Shown piece by piece: positions 1-9,233 of a DNA stretch of 64,000 nt. The notes beneath the pieces were generated by a model. The model ran no database searches and was not told where the DNA came from. It worked only from the letters and a program-made list of their open reading frames with translations. Origin of the DNA: Methylobacterium sp. Leaf91. GTDB taxonomy: Bacteria > Pseudomonadota > Alphaproteobacteria > Rhizobiales > Beijerinckiaceae. The number at the start of each line of letters is the position of its first letter. Position 1 is the first letter of the stretch. Location: contig NZ_LMMP01000002.1 of the NCBI RefSeq assembly GCF_001422815.1, positions 130,011-194,010 on the forward strand, read 5' to 3'. The position numbers and the translations under genes were made by a program.

Positions 1-273
1 ATGCATGTCGCCGACGACGATCGTCTCCTGGATGTCGTCGAGCATCCGCTCGCGCGATTTCAGGAAGTCGGGGATGATGCCGGTGACATGGCCGCCGGCA
101 TCGAGCACTGCCTGCGCGACTGTGCCCATCAGCCCGACATTGCCGCCGCCATAGACGAGGCCGAGCCCGGCATCCGCCAGGGCGCGGCCAAGCGTCGCCG
201 CGGCCTCGGCGAAGGCCGGATCGCCGCCGAAGCCCGAGCCGCAATAGACGCAGACATTCTTCACCGCGGCCAT
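1..273 (-). CDS. LOG family phosphoribohydrolase, N-terminal part
   Basis: The left window edge cuts this gene, and 91 N-terminal codons are visible. The reading begins MAAVKNVCVYCGSG and contains YGGGNVGLMG at residues 41-50, the first nucleotide-binding signature of the LOG/TIGR00730 family. The PGGxGTxxE catalytic motif should lie beyond the edge. Family members hydrolyse cytokinin riboside 5'-monophosphates or related nucleotides to the free base and ribose 5-phosphate in the cytoplasm. It is divergent from the LysM gene, with about 214 bp between the two starts. The family call is secure; substrate is not shown by the sequence. Confidence 0.88.
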   Translation of the reverse strand, partial: MAAVKNVCVYCGSGFGGDPAFAEAAATLGRALADAGLGLVYGGGNVGLMGTVAQAVLDAGGHVTGIIPDFLKSRERMLDDIQETIVVGDMH

Positions 274-487
274 GCCGAGCCTCCCACGGTGAGGGGCAGA
301 CAGGCACCGCCCAGGGGCCAAACTGCTGATTTCGTGAATGATCCCGCCTTTCGGGGGGAAGCGCGATTTGGTGTTGAGATCATGTCGGCTAGTATGTCGC
401 CATCAATCGACGCTTTGTCGACAGCCAGAGTCGAAACCCGGCGATGTTATCTGCCGCAAAGTCGATGGATTTGAGGAGAGCGGTGCC

Positions 488-2182
488 ATGACGGCGGAAT
501 GGCGGCGAGGCCTGATTCTCGCGGGCGGCGGCCTGCTGGCCGGATTCGCCCTGGTCGTCGTGCTGTTCGGCGCGGGCGAGATGGTCAAGCGCGTTCAGGG
601 CGACAAGCAGCCCGTGGCTGCGGCGGCGCTGCCCCGGTCGAATGAGACCAGCACGCCGGAATCGCGAGCGGCCGAATCGCCCGCGGCCGCCGGCTCGCCG
701 GTGACGCCGCCCGTGCGCCGCGAGGAGGGGGCTTCGACGACGCCGGGAAAGTCGCCGTCGGGGGGGCGGGGCGCCACCGGACAGACGGGCAATCCATCCG
801 CCGCGCAGGACCAGGCGCAGGCCCCGACCTTCGATATCATTCGCGTCGAGCCGACAGGCGAGACCGTGATCGCCGGTCGCGGAACGCCCAACACTACGGT
901 CGAGATGCTACGCGACAACCATCCGATTGCCCGTGCGCTCATCGACCCGTCCGGCCAGTTTGCCATCGTCCCGCCTGCGCTCCCCGCCGGTAGCAGCGAG
1001 ATCACACTGAGTTCCATCGGGGCCGACGGACAAGGTCGTCAGGCGCGGGAAACCGTCATGGTTGTGGTGTCCGCCGACCGCACCACCAAACCGCTCATCG
1101 CTCTGACTTCGCCCGACAAACCTACCGTCGTCCTGTCGCAGCCGGATCGTCCGACGGATGCGGCTTCGGCCAAGGTGGCGCGGAATGTACGGAAGGACAC
1201 CGATCCGGCCCCGGCCGGCGCTGCGGGCCGGGCTTCCGCCGATGCCGCAAAGGGGAGCGTCGGCAAGGCTCTCGCGGGCCGAACCGACAGCGCCAAGTCT
1301 GGGAGTGACAAGTCTGATAGTGGCAAGCCTGACGCTGGCAAGCCTGAAGATGCCAGGCCTGAAACGGCCAAGCCGGATGCCGTGCCGGTCAAGGTCGTCA
1401 GCGTCGATGCGGAGGAGGGCGGCCGCCTTTTCGTGACCGGACAAGCGCCGGCCGGTGCCACCGTGCGCCTCTACATCAACGACACGCTGATCGCCCCCGG
1501 CAGTGTCGGCGCCGACGGACGTGTCTCGTTCACGATCGGGCGCGGCGTCGCCCCCGGGGATTATCGGATCCGCATCGATCAGGTCGATCCGGTCTCCGGC
1601 AAGGTGAAGAACCGGTCCGAGGTCGGCTTCGCCATGCCGAACGCGGCAAAGCCCGCTCTCGGCATCGGGCAGGAGGCGCCGGCCAACGGCGTGGCGGCCC
1701 TGACGCCACCCGCTCTTCCGAACAAGCCCTTGCCAAGCGCGGCGCTGGCGGCGAGGACGCATGCCAAGTTCGCCGGAGCCCAGGGATACGGGACCCTTCC
1801 ATCCCCGTCCGAGCGTCTGGCTCAGGGGGCGCCGCAGGATGCCACGCCGAGCGCGCCTGCGTCTCCGATGACGATCGGCCGGTCGCAGCCGGGACCCACC
1901 ACCGGCGAGGCTGGCGCGACATCTGCTCAGGCCCCGGCGAGCCAGCCCTCGGCCGCGCCGCAGAATGTGTTCGTGCCGGAGATCAACACGGCTCGGATCA
2001 CGCGCGGCGACAGCCTCTGGCAGATCAGTCGGCGCGTCTATGGAAGAGGGACCCGATACACGGTGATCTTCGACGCCAACCAGCCGCAGATCCGTAATCC
2101 CGATCTGATCTATCCCGGCCAGATCTTCGTCGTGCCGTCCGAGAGCGCGTCGACTCTGCCTGAGGACAAGCGTCGTAGCTGA
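488..2182 (+). CDS. Membrane-anchored LysM peptidoglycan-binding protein
   Basis: A 564-aa protein. I chose the ATG at 488 because a GGAGAG ribosome site precedes it and the next residues (MTAEWRRG) lead into one hydrophobic segment at about residues 8-28, an uncleaved signal anchor. The middle is low complexity, rich in Ala, Pro, Lys, Ser and Asp, with short SGKPDAGKPEDARPE-like repeats. It separates two Ig-like segments (roughly 115-190 and 295-370). A single LysM domain lies near the C-terminus (about 500-552, core RGDSLWQISRRVYG and NPDLIYPGQIFVVP). LysM binds N-acetylglucosamine in peptidoglycan, so the protein probably tethers the inner membrane to the wall. The architecture is common in Hyphomicrobiales; exact role unknown. 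Confidence 0.85.
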   Translation: MTAEWRRGLILAGGGLLAGFALVVVLFGAGEMVKRVQGDKQPVAAAALPRSNETSTPESRAAESPAAAGSPVTPPVRREEGASTTPGKSPSGGRGATGQTGNPSAAQDQAQAPTFDIIRVEPTGETVIAGRGTPNTTVEMLRDNHPIARALIDPSGQFAIVPPALPAGSSEITLSSIGADGQGRQARETVMVVVSADRTTKPLIALTSPDKPTVVLSQPDRPTDAASAKVARNVRKDTDPAPAGAAGRASADAAKGSVGKALAGRTDSAKSGSDKSDSGKPDAGKPEDARPETAKPDAVPVKVVSVDAEEGGRLFVTGQAPAGATVRLYINDTLIAPGSVGADGRVSFTIGRGVAPGDYRIRIDQVDPVSGKVKNRSEVGFAMPNAAKPALGIGQEAPANGVAALTPPALPNKPLPSAALAARTHAKFAGAQGYGTLPSPSERLAQGAPQDATPSAPASPMTIGRSQPGPTTGEAGATSAQAPASQPSAAPQNVFVPEINTARITRGDSLWQISRRVYGRGTRYTVIFDANQPQIRNPDLIYPGQIFVVPSESASTLPEDKRRS

Positions 2183-2311
2183 GACGAGGCGCGGTACCGC
2201 GCAGTCTGCAGCCCGGCCCTGCGCCGCCGGGTGCCTGTCTGGAACGGTTCGAGAGACTATATCGGGGGCTGAGTTCGTCCACTCCCGGTTCATCCTCCCG
2301 AGTCTGTCTGA

Positions 2312-4279
2312 ATGACCACCGATCCCACTGCCGTGGCGAACGGCGGCACGCCGCCGCCCGAGCGTCCCGGCCTGTTCGCCACGTATCGGCGCCTGTGGCC
2401 TTACCTCTGGCCCCATACCCGGCCGGACCTGCAGCGGCGCGTCTTCCTCGCCTTTGGCCTCCTCCTCGTCGCGAAATTCGTGACGATGCTGACGCCCTTC
2501 ACCTTCAAATGGGCGACCGACGCCCTCGTGGCGGCGGTGGGGGACAAGGACGGCCTCGGCGCCACGCTCCCCACGGGCCTGTTCGCGGCGCCGATGCTGA
2601 TGATCGGGCTCTACGGCCTGTCACGCGTGATCATGGCCTTGCTCACCCAGGTGCGCGACGGGCTCTTCGCCAAGGTGGCGATGCATGCGGTGCGTCGCCT
2701 CGCGCTCCAGACTTTCGAGCATATGCACCGGCTCTCCCTGCGCTTCCATCTGGAGCGTAAGACCGGGGGCCTCACCCGCGTGCTCGAACGCGGCCGCGGC
2801 GGCATCGAAGAGCTTTCGCGCCTGATGGTGCTGACGCTGGTTCCCACCATCGTCGAGTTCGTGCTGGTGATCGGCGTCCTCGCCTACGAGTTCGACTGGC
2901 TCTACTCGTTCGTCGTCTTCGTCATGGTGGCCGCCTATCTCGCCTTCACCTGGAAGGCGACGCAATGGCGGATCGAGATCCGCCGGCGGATGAACAACTC
3001 GGATACCGACGCGAACACCAAGGCGGTCGATTCGCTGCTCAATTTCGAGACCGTGAAGTATTTCGGTGCCGAACGCCGCGAGGCTGAACGCTACGATAGC
3101 TCCATGGCCAAATACGAGACAGCGTCGACCCAGACCTACGTTTCGCTCGCCGTGCTCAATGCCGGTCAGGCTTTGATCTTCACCATCGGCATGACGGTGG
3201 TGATGTGGCTCGCCGCGCGGGACATCATGGCCGGGCGAACCACGCTCGGCGGCTTCGTCCTCGTGAATACCATGCTGATCCAGCTCTCCATGCCGCTCAA
3301 CTTCATGGGCATGATCTACCGCGAGATCAAACAGGCGTTGATCGACATCGACGACATGTTCCGGATCCTGCATCGCAACCCGGAAATCGCCGACAGGCCC
3401 GGCGCCAAACCTCTTGCGGTCTCGGCCGGTGTGGTCCGGTTCGAGGACGTGCGCTTCGCCTACGATCCGGCACGGCCGATCCTGCGCGGCGTCAGCTTCG
3501 AGGTGCCGGCCGGGCGTACGATTGCCATCGTCGGCCCGTCGGGGGCGGGTAAATCGACCCTGTCGCGCCTACTGTTCCGGTTCTACGAGCCGCAATCCGG
3601 CCGCATCCTCATCGACGGCCAGGACATTGCCTCCGTCGAGCAGGGCAGCCTGCGGGCCGCCATCGGCATGGTCCCGCAGGACACCGTGCTGTTCAACGAC
3701 ACGATCGGCTACAACATCCGCTACGGCCAGTGGGATGCGAGCGACGAGGCGGTGCGCGAGGCCGCCCGCCTCGCCCAGATCGACCGGTTCGTCTCCGCTT
3801 TGCCGGAAGGCTACGACACGCCGGTGGGCGAGCGCGGCCTGAAGCTCTCGGGCGGCGAGAAACAGCGCGTCGCCATCGCCCGTACGATCCTGAAGGGCCC
3901 GCCGATCCTCGTCCTCGACGAGGCGACCTCGGCCCTCGATTCCTTCACCGAGCGCGAGATCCAAGACGCCCTCGACAAGGTCAGCCGCGGTCGGACCACC
4001 CTGGTCATCGCCCACCGCCTGTCGACGGTGGTGAATGCCGACGAAATCATCGTTCTCGACCGGGGCGTCATCGTCGAGCGCGGCGACCACCCGACCCTGC
4101 TCGATCTCGGCGGGGTCTACGCTTCCCTCTGGAGCCGCCAGCGCGAAGCCGACGAGGCCCGAGAGATCCTCAAGCGCGCCGAGGAGGAGCGGGTCGATGA
4201 CGAGGTCCTGCCCTCGGTGGAGCGTGTGGCCCCTCAACCGAAAAGGCCCGTCGTACCCGAGCCGATGCCCGCCGAATAA
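2312..4279 (+). CDS. Atm1-type ABC exporter (fused permease-ATPase)
   Basis: A 655-aa half-transporter. The N-terminal half has six membrane segments, including the Atm1-family stretch DSLLNFETVKYFGAE. The C-terminal half is the nucleotide-binding domain with Walker A GPSGAGKST, Q-loop VPQDTVLF, signature LSGGEKQRVAIARTI, Walker B ILVLDEATSALD and switch histidine IAHRLST. It should work as a homodimer in the inner membrane. Bacterial Atm1 relatives export glutathione-metal or glutathione-sulfur conjugates and give metal tolerance. The last 50 residues are a charged tail. No iron-sulfur assembly genes are next to it, so the substrate is inferred from family only. Confidence 0.9.
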   Translation: MTTDPTAVANGGTPPPERPGLFATYRRLWPYLWPHTRPDLQRRVFLAFGLLLVAKFVTMLTPFTFKWATDALVAAVGDKDGLGATLPTGLFAAPMLMIGLYGLSRVIMALLTQVRDGLFAKVAMHAVRRLALQTFEHMHRLSLRFHLERKTGGLTRVLERGRGGIEELSRLMVLTLVPTIVEFVLVIGVLAYEFDWLYSFVVFVMVAAYLAFTWKATQWRIEIRRRMNNSDTDANTKAVDSLLNFETVKYFGAERREAERYDSSMAKYETASTQTYVSLAVLNAGQALIFTIGMTVVMWLAARDIMAGRTTLGGFVLVNTMLIQLSMPLNFMGMIYREIKQALIDIDDMFRILHRNPEIADRPGAKPLAVSAGVVRFEDVRFAYDPARPILRGVSFEVPAGRTIAIVGPSGAGKSTLSRLLFRFYEPQSGRILIDGQDIASVEQGSLRAAIGMVPQDTVLFNDTIGYNIRYGQWDASDEAVREAARLAQIDRFVSALPEGYDTPVGERGLKLSGGEKQRVAIARTILKGPPILVLDEATSALDSFTEREIQDALDKVSRGRTTLVIAHRLSTVVNADEIIVLDRGVIVERGDHPTLLDLGGVYASLWSRQREADEAREILKRAEEERVDDEVLPSVERVAPQPKRPVVPEPMPAE

Positions 4280-4315
4280 CGTATCGCAACGGGCGGTACG
4301 TAATCATCTGTCGTC

Positions 4316-4561
4316 GTGTCCGGCTACGTGTTCCACACGCTGGAGGCGGCGCTCCGGTCGGTCGGCAGCACCGAGACCTTCGAGGACGTGCTGATCCTGA
4401 CCGTCAATCTTGGCGAGGACGCCGATACGGTCGGTGCCGTCACCGGCCAGCTCGCAGGCGCCCTCTACGGCGCCTCGGCGATCCCCGAACGCTGGCTCCG
4501 GCCCCTCGCCTGGCGCGAGCGGATCGTCGATCTCGCCGATGCCTTGGCGGCGAAAGCCTGA
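4316..4561 (+). pseudogene. C-terminal remnant of an ADP-ribosylglycohydrolase
   Basis: Eighty-one codons, from GTG at 4316, match only the end of ADP-ribosylglycohydrolases (DraG/ARH). The segment LGEDADTVGAVTGQLAG carries the DADT metal-binding motif, followed by LYGASAIPERWL. The same region of the intact gene at 34,099-35,541 reads LGEDADTTAAVAGQIAG and LYGASGIPKGWL, so the two are clearly homologous. The N-terminal metal motifs (GDAxG, TDDT) are absent and the upstream exporter ends only 37 bp away. I read it as a decayed gene; it could in principle still be translated as a small protein. Confidence 0.75.
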
Positions 4562-4664
4562 TACCGGGCGCATCGCGCTTTGCCGTCATGATCCGCGTAT
4601 GGAAAACACCCGTGCGGACGCTCGTGCGAGGGTCGGCCGGATCGTCCCCGTTTCGAGGGTGTGT

Positions 4665-5840
4665 ATGACCGTAGCGCCAACGGCCTTCTCGACCACGCGC
4701 CTGATCGTGATCCTGGCTTTCGCCGGCTTCGCCAGCACCTTTGCCGGACGGGCCATCGAGCCCCTCGTCGGCGTGCTCGCCCGCGATCTGCAGAGCGATC
4801 CGCATACGGTGGCACTTCTCTCGACGGCCTTCGCGCTGCCCTATGCGCTGATCCAGCCGATCCTCGGGCCGGTCGGGGATTCGTTGGGCAAGGAACGGGT
4901 CATCGCGGTCTGTCTCGGCATCCTCACCCTGGCGCTTGCCGGATGCGCGGTCTCGGCCGATCTCACCGTGCTGTTCGGGCTCCGCATCCTGGCGGGCGCG
5001 GCGGCGGGCGGCGTCATTCCCCTGGCGCTCGCCCTCATGGGCGACCGTATCCCGCTGGAGCGCCGACAGGTCGCCATTGGCCGGTTCCTCGTCGCTGTCA
5101 TCCTCGGCCAATTGTCCGGCTCGACCTTCGCCGGTCTCATCGAGGCCGATGTCGGTTGGAAGGGCGTCTTCGCCATCACGGCGGCGGTGGCGGCCCTCGG
5201 CTGTGCGGCTGCGATCCTCGGCTTCGAATGGGCGGCCGGCGCGGCACCCAAACGCTTCGCGCTGGGCGAAGCGGTGGCCCGCTACCGCACCATCGTCGCG
5301 ATCCCCCGTGCGCGGGTCCTGTTCATCGCCGTCTTCGTGGAGGCCATCGCAGTCTTCGGCATCTTTCCCCATCTCGCGCCGTTGATCGAGGCGCGCGGGG
5401 AGGGCGGCCCCCGCGAGGCCGGGCTGGCACTGGCGGGCTTCGCCGCCGGTGGTTTGCTCTACTCGGCCTTCGTCGCCGTGCTCCTGCGCCTCCTCGGGAT
5501 GCGGCGGATGCTGATCGGCGGAGGCGTAATCTGCGCCGGCGCCCTTCTGGTCATCGGCAGCGCGGCAAGCTGGCAGGTGGATTGCGCGGCCCTGGTGGCG
5601 TTGGGCCTCGGCTTCTACATGCTCCACAACACCTTTCAGGTGCAGGTCACCGAGGTGGCACCGACGGCCCGCGCCTCGGCGGTTTCGCTCCACGCCTTCT
5701 CGTTCTTCTGTGGCCAGGCTTTGGGAGTCGCGATCCTCGGCTCGGCGCTTCAGGGCCTCGGCCAGTTCACCGCCCTCGCGCTCTGCGCCCTCGTGATCCT
5801 GAGTGTCGGCAGCTTCAGCGCAAAGCTTCTCGCGCGCTGA
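4665..5840 (+). CDS. MFS transporter
   Basis: A 391-aa major facilitator superfamily carrier with about twelve hydrophobic segments. The loop 2-3 signature is visible as GPVGDSLGKERVI. I chose the ATG at 4665 because GAGGG lies 5-9 bp upstream and the reading then begins MTVAPTAFSTTRL, straight into helix 1. An alternative ATG at 4599 in the same frame would add 22 charged residues. The overall pattern resembles DHA-type drug or metabolite efflux carriers, but nothing in the sequence sets the substrate. It stands alone, 104 bp after the glycohydrolase remnant, and converges with the minus-strand gene at 5,940. Confidence 0.85.
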   Translation: MTVAPTAFSTTRLIVILAFAGFASTFAGRAIEPLVGVLARDLQSDPHTVALLSTAFALPYALIQPILGPVGDSLGKERVIAVCLGILTLALAGCAVSADLTVLFGLRILAGAAAGGVIPLALALMGDRIPLERRQVAIGRFLVAVILGQLSGSTFAGLIEADVGWKGVFAITAAVAALGCAAAILGFEWAAGAAPKRFALGEAVARYRTIVAIPRARVLFIAVFVEAIAVFGIFPHLAPLIEARGEGGPREAGLALAGFAAGGLLYSAFVAVLLRLLGMRRMLIGGGVICAGALLVIGSAASWQVDCAALVALGLGFYMLHNTFQVQVTEVAPTARASAVSLHAFSFFCGQALGVAILGSALQGLGQFTALALCALVILSVGSFSAKLLAR

Positions 5841-5939
5841 AGCTCCGCTTCCCGACATCGCCGGCTCGCGCAAATCGGGATCTCGTGTTCCCATCGGCGA
5901 TGCAGACGGAAGCGATCGTGGGATGACGCGATGGTTCCG

Positions 5940-6260
5940 CTATGCCGCCTCCAGCCCCGCATACCATTCGGCGTAGGTCGTGTTCGTGACCATGCGGCGG
6001 TTCTGGTCGGGCGTGCCGTCCGTCCACCAGACGGGGCCGCGCTCGCCGAGGCCGTGCTTGGCGGCGTCGACCGCCGCGCGGGCGCGCTTCATAGCGGCCT
6101 CGTCGCCCGAGCGCTTGGCCTCCTTCACCGCCCGCCGCGCATCCATCAGTGCCTTGACGAGATGCTCCCGCTTCTCTTCGCTCAAGTTCGGATTGGTACG
6201 CCGCCAGAGCCGTCCCTTGACGACGATGTAGCGGCCGTCGGGGGTCTCCAGCACTGGCAT
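5940..6260 (-). CDS. Conserved hypothetical protein, 106 aa
   Basis: The protein begins MPVLETPDGRYIVVKGRLWRR, has a charged helical centre rich in Lys, Arg and Ala (about residues 28-70), and ends with GPVWWTDGTPDQNRRMV and a tyrosine/tryptophan-rich tail. No signal peptide or membrane segment is visible. I recognise the pattern as one found widely in Hyphomicrobiales without an assigned function. It lies just downstream, on the same strand, of the three-gene metal ABC importer (68 bp gap), but nothing links it to transport. The strong basic helix could bind nucleic acid; that is speculation. Confidence 0.7.
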   Translation of the reverse strand: MPVLETPDGRYIVVKGRLWRRTNPNLSEEKREHLVKALMDARRAVKEAKRSGDEAAMKRARAAVDAAKHGLGERGPVWWTDGTPDQNRRMVTNTTYAEWYAGLEAA

Positions 6261-6328
6261 CGGGCATCCCGTCCCATCATCGCGGCAGGTCGGCAGGGCA
6301 ACGCGCGGGTGGCCACAGGTGTGCCGCG

Positions 6329-7102
6329 TCAGCGGGGCAGGATCGCCGTGCAGATGAAGCGCCCGCCGCCCGGCAGGGGCACGATGGCGACGTCGACTCC
6401 GTAGAGGAGGCGCAGGGTCTCCGGCGTGACGGCTTCCTCCGGTCTGCCGAGCGCCAGGAGCCGGCCCTCGTGCAGGAGCGCCACCCGATCGCAGAGGAAG
6501 GCGTGGTCGGGGTCGTGCGTCGAGAGAACGACGCCCATGCCGCGTTCCTTGAGGCGCCGCACTTGGTCGAGGACGCGGGCCTGGTTGCCGAAATCCAGGC
6601 TCGCGGTTGGCTCGTCCATGACGAGGAAGCGCGGCTCCCCGGCGAGAGCCCTGGCAATGAGGACGAGTTGGCGCTCGCCACCGCTGATCTCCGTGTAACG
6701 CCGCTCGGACAGATGCCGGATACCGAGGGTTGCCAGGGCCTCGAGGGCGATCGCCGCGTCCGCTTTGCCGGGCGCCGCGAAGGCACCGAGGCGGCTCGCC
6801 CGCCCCATCAGCACCACGTCCTGAACCCTGAAGGGGAAGAAGGCGGCATGAGCCTGCGGAACGTAGGCGACGCTCCGCGCGAACCGCGCCCGCGACCACG
6901 TCGCCACATCTTCGCCGTCGAGGAGGATTCGCCCCGCCTGGGCCGGAAGCAGGCCGAGGAGGGTCTTGAAGAGGGTAGTCTTGCCGCCGCCATTCGGGCC
7001 CAGAAGGCCAAGCACCTCGCCCGCCTTTAAGGTGAAGTCGATGCCCTCGCCGAGGGGCTTGGCGCCGTAGCCGAAAGCGAGGTTCTGGACCTCCAGGCTC
7101 AA
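6329..7102 (-). CDS. ABC importer ATPase, iron-siderophore/cobalamin type
   Basis: A 257-aa nucleotide-binding subunit. It has Walker A LLGPNGGGKTTLF, Q-loop YVPQAHAAFF, signature ISGGERQLVLIARAL, Walker B FLVMDEPTASLD and an LSTHDPDH switch region, the pattern of FecE/BtuD-family ATPases. Its start overlaps the stop of the permease gene by 4 bp (ATGA), so the two are probably translationally coupled. It should power import of a chelated metal through the permease encoded next to it. The family does not tell ferric siderophore, haem, cobalamin or another metal chelate apart. Confidence 0.9.
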   Translation of the reverse strand: MSLEVQNLAFGYGAKPLGEGIDFTLKAGEVLGLLGPNGGGKTTLFKTLLGLLPAQAGRILLDGEDVATWSRARFARSVAYVPQAHAAFFPFRVQDVVLMGRASRLGAFAAPGKADAAIALEALATLGIRHLSERRYTEISGGERQLVLIARALAGEPRFLVMDEPTASLDFGNQARVLDQVRRLKERGMGVVLSTHDPDHAFLCDRVALLHEGRLLALGRPEEAVTPETLRLLYGVDVAIVPLPGGGRFICTAILPR

Positions 7103-8139
7103 GCCCAGCCCCCCTTCGCGGTGGCCAGGAGCCAGAGGAAGAACGGTGCGCCGATGAGCGCGGTGAGGATGCCCAGCGGCACCTCGATGGGCGCGACGGT
7201 GCGGGCGACGAGATCCACCGCGAGGAGATAGCCCGCCCCCATCAGCAGGGAGGCCGGCAGCAGGCGGCGGAAATCCGGGCCGACGATCAGACGCGCCACA
7301 TGCGGGATGATGAGGCCGATCCAGCCGATCACGCCGGTGACTGAGACGGCGGCGGCGGTCACCAGCGTCGCGGCGGCGATGAACAACGGCCGCAGCAAAC
7401 GTGTCTCCACGCCCAGCGCACGAGCCTCCTCCTCGCCGAGACTCATCAGGTTCATCCGCCAGGCGAACAGGACGAGCGGCAGCAGGCCGAGCACCATTGC
7501 CGGCAGGATCGCGCCGACATCGCCGAGGCTGACGGAGGCGAGGCTACCGAGCAGCCAGTAGGTGATGGCGGGGAGCTGGTTGTAGGGGTCGGCCAGCACC
7601 TTGAGCAGCGAGATCACCGAGCCCAGCACCGCTCCGATGGCGACGCCGGCCAGCACCAGGGTGAGCAGCGGATCGTGCCGCCGCACCGCAAGGCCCACCG
7701 CATAGACCGCGCCCACGGCGAGCAATCCCCCGGCGAAGGCGAGGAGCTGGATCGCACCCACGGGGAGCGAGAGGAAGATACCGAGTACGGCACCGAGGCT
7801 CGCCCCCGCCGAGACGCCGAGGATATCGGGCGAGACCAGGGGATTGCGAAACAGGCCCTGGTAGGTCGAGCCCGCCGCAGCGAGGGCAGCGCCGACGACG
7901 AGGCTCGCCGCCACGCGCGGCAGGCGCACCTGCAGCACGACGATCTGCGCGGTCGGATCGATGGAAGAGGTCAGCCCGAACAGTTTCGCCCAGAGGATGC
8001 GCGCCACATCGGCGACGGGCACGGAGTACTTGCCCGTCGCCAGCGACACCAGGACCAGCATCACCAGCGCGAGGAGAGGGAGTACGCCCGTCACCGCGAG
8101 GCGCAAGGCGGGCCGGGCTGCCAGGGAGGAGGCTGTCAC
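7099..8139 (-). CDS. FecCD/BtuC-family ABC permease
   Basis: A 346-aa inner-membrane permease with about nine to ten hydrophobic helices. Family landmarks include LPRVAASLVVGAALAAAGS, FRNPLVSPDILGVSAGASLG and the late segment GLIIPHVARLIVGPDFRRLLP. As in BtuC it should form a homodimer that carries a metal chelate across the inner membrane. It overlaps the binding-protein gene upstream by 4 bp and the ATPase gene downstream by 4 bp, giving a compact three-gene operon read leftwards from about 9,233. Confidence 0.9.
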   Translation of the reverse strand: MTASSLAARPALRLAVTGVLPLLALVMLVLVSLATGKYSVPVADVARILWAKLFGLTSSIDPTAQIVVLQVRLPRVAASLVVGAALAAAGSTYQGLFRNPLVSPDILGVSAGASLGAVLGIFLSLPVGAIQLLAFAGGLLAVGAVYAVGLAVRRHDPLLTLVLAGVAIGAVLGSVISLLKVLADPYNQLPAITYWLLGSLASVSLGDVGAILPAMVLGLLPLVLFAWRMNLMSLGEEEARALGVETRLLRPLFIAAATLVTAAAVSVTGVIGWIGLIIPHVARLIVGPDFRRLLPASLLMGAGYLLAVDLVARTVAPIEVPLGILTALIGAPFFLWLLATAKGGWA

Positions 8140-9233
8140 GGGCGGGCCGCTCCTGCATCCTTCAGCAGGGTTTCCAGCTGCGCCGCGTCGAGGTCCACAT
8201 GATAAAAGCGCGTGTAGAAATCGCGCGTGATGCTCTCCATCGGCTCGGGGAAGAGGTCGGGATACAGCCGGCCCGCGAGCCAGCGCAGGCCGATCAGGCG
8301 GTTGATTCCCGGCGGCGAGTCGAACCAGCCGAAGGGCAGGCGCGGCGTCTGGTAGACCCGGCCGGCGCGAACGGCCCGTAGCGTGCTCCAGAGCGGATCG
8401 GTGGATATGGTCCGGTGGAAAGCCGGGTCGAGGGTGACGATGGCGTCGGGGTCCCAGGCCAGGACCTGTTCCGGCGAGATCGTGGTGAGCCCCGTGGCGC
8501 CCCCGCCCTCCGCGACATTGCGAGCGCCGGCCAGGTCGAGGAGCTCGGTATTGATCGAGCCCGAAACCCCCGTCTCCAATCCGCGTGGCCCACGAGCGTA
8601 GTAGACGCGCGGTCGCCTGTCGGCAGGGATCGAGGTGATCCGGTCCTTCACCTCGGCGATCATCGCCTCCGCATGGGCGGCGAGATCCCTGGCCCGCTCT
8701 TGCACTCCCACCAGATCGCCGAGCTTGGCATAGGTCTCGCCCGTCCGGTCGATGCCGCCGTCGAGGAGAATGTAGGGGATGCCCGTCTGCGCCTGCACCC
8801 GGTCGGCGAGGGACGCATAGGTCGATGCCGTGCTGCCCACGTCGATGATGAGGTCCGGCTTCAGAGTGAGCACGGCCTCGACATTGGCGGTATTGCCCCG
8901 GCCGGTGAGCCGGCCATAAGCGGGCAGGCCACGCGTTTCCGGTGACAGGAAGGCGGCCTCGTCGGGGGAGGGGGCGCGGACCCAGCCGATCATGGTCTCG
9001 GGCGCCAGTGTGTAGAGCAGGACCGAGGCCGGCGGACCGGCGGCGAGGATGCGGCGCGCGCGCTCTGGCACCTCCACTTTGCGCCCGGCCGCATCGACGA
9101 AGGGGCGGGCAGCGCCTGCCTCTACGGTGAAGACGAGGCCCATCAGAGCCATCGCGGCGGCTGCGAGCACCTGCGTCGCGCGGGACGAAACCTGTCTGCG
9201 GCCGGCGGCCGGCGGGATGAAGCGAAGGATCAT
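8136..9233 (-). CDS. Periplasmic metal-chelate binding protein (PF01497 type)
   Basis: A 365-aa substrate-binding protein, first gene of the importer operon. An N-terminal signal peptide is visible (hydrophobic run AAAMALMGLVFTVEAGA, cleavage probably after AGAA). The mature part has the helical-backbone metal receptor pattern: an early lobe with AAGRKVEVPERARRILA, the segment LTLKPDLIIDVGST, and the C-terminal lobe with AWDPDAIVTLDP. Its type is usually annotated as an iron-siderophore receptor. No TonB-dependent outer-membrane receptor or Fur-box-like sequence is evident nearby, so the ligand remains open. No cobalamin riboswitch is apparent upstream. Confidence 0.85.
   Translation of the reverse strand: MILRFIPPAAGRRQVSSRATQVLAAAAMALMGLVFTVEAGAARPFVDAAGRKVEVPERARRILAAGPPASVLLYTLAPETMIGWVRAPSPDEAAFLSPETRGLPAYGRLTGRGNTANVEAVLTLKPDLIIDVGSTASTYASLADRVQAQTGIPYILLDGGIDRTGETYAKLGDLVGVQERARDLAAHAEAMIAEVKDRITSIPADRRPRVYYARGPRGLETGVSGSINTELLDLAGARNVAEGGGATGLTTISPEQVLAWDPDAIVTLDPAFHRTISTDPLWSTLRAVRAGRVYQTPRLPFGWFDSPPGINRLIGLRWLAGRLYPDLFPEPMESITRDFYTRFYHVDLDAAQLETLLKDAGAARP

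Noticed and set aside
908-2416. Long minus-strand open frame opposite the LysM gene
   Set aside because: It is antisense to a gene with clear domain structure. Its translation is arginine/glycine-rich without motifs, as expected of high-GC shadows.
4440-5894. Long minus-strand frame opposite the MFS gene
   Set aside because: Low-complexity Arg/Asp/Glu/Gly translation; shadow of the transporter.
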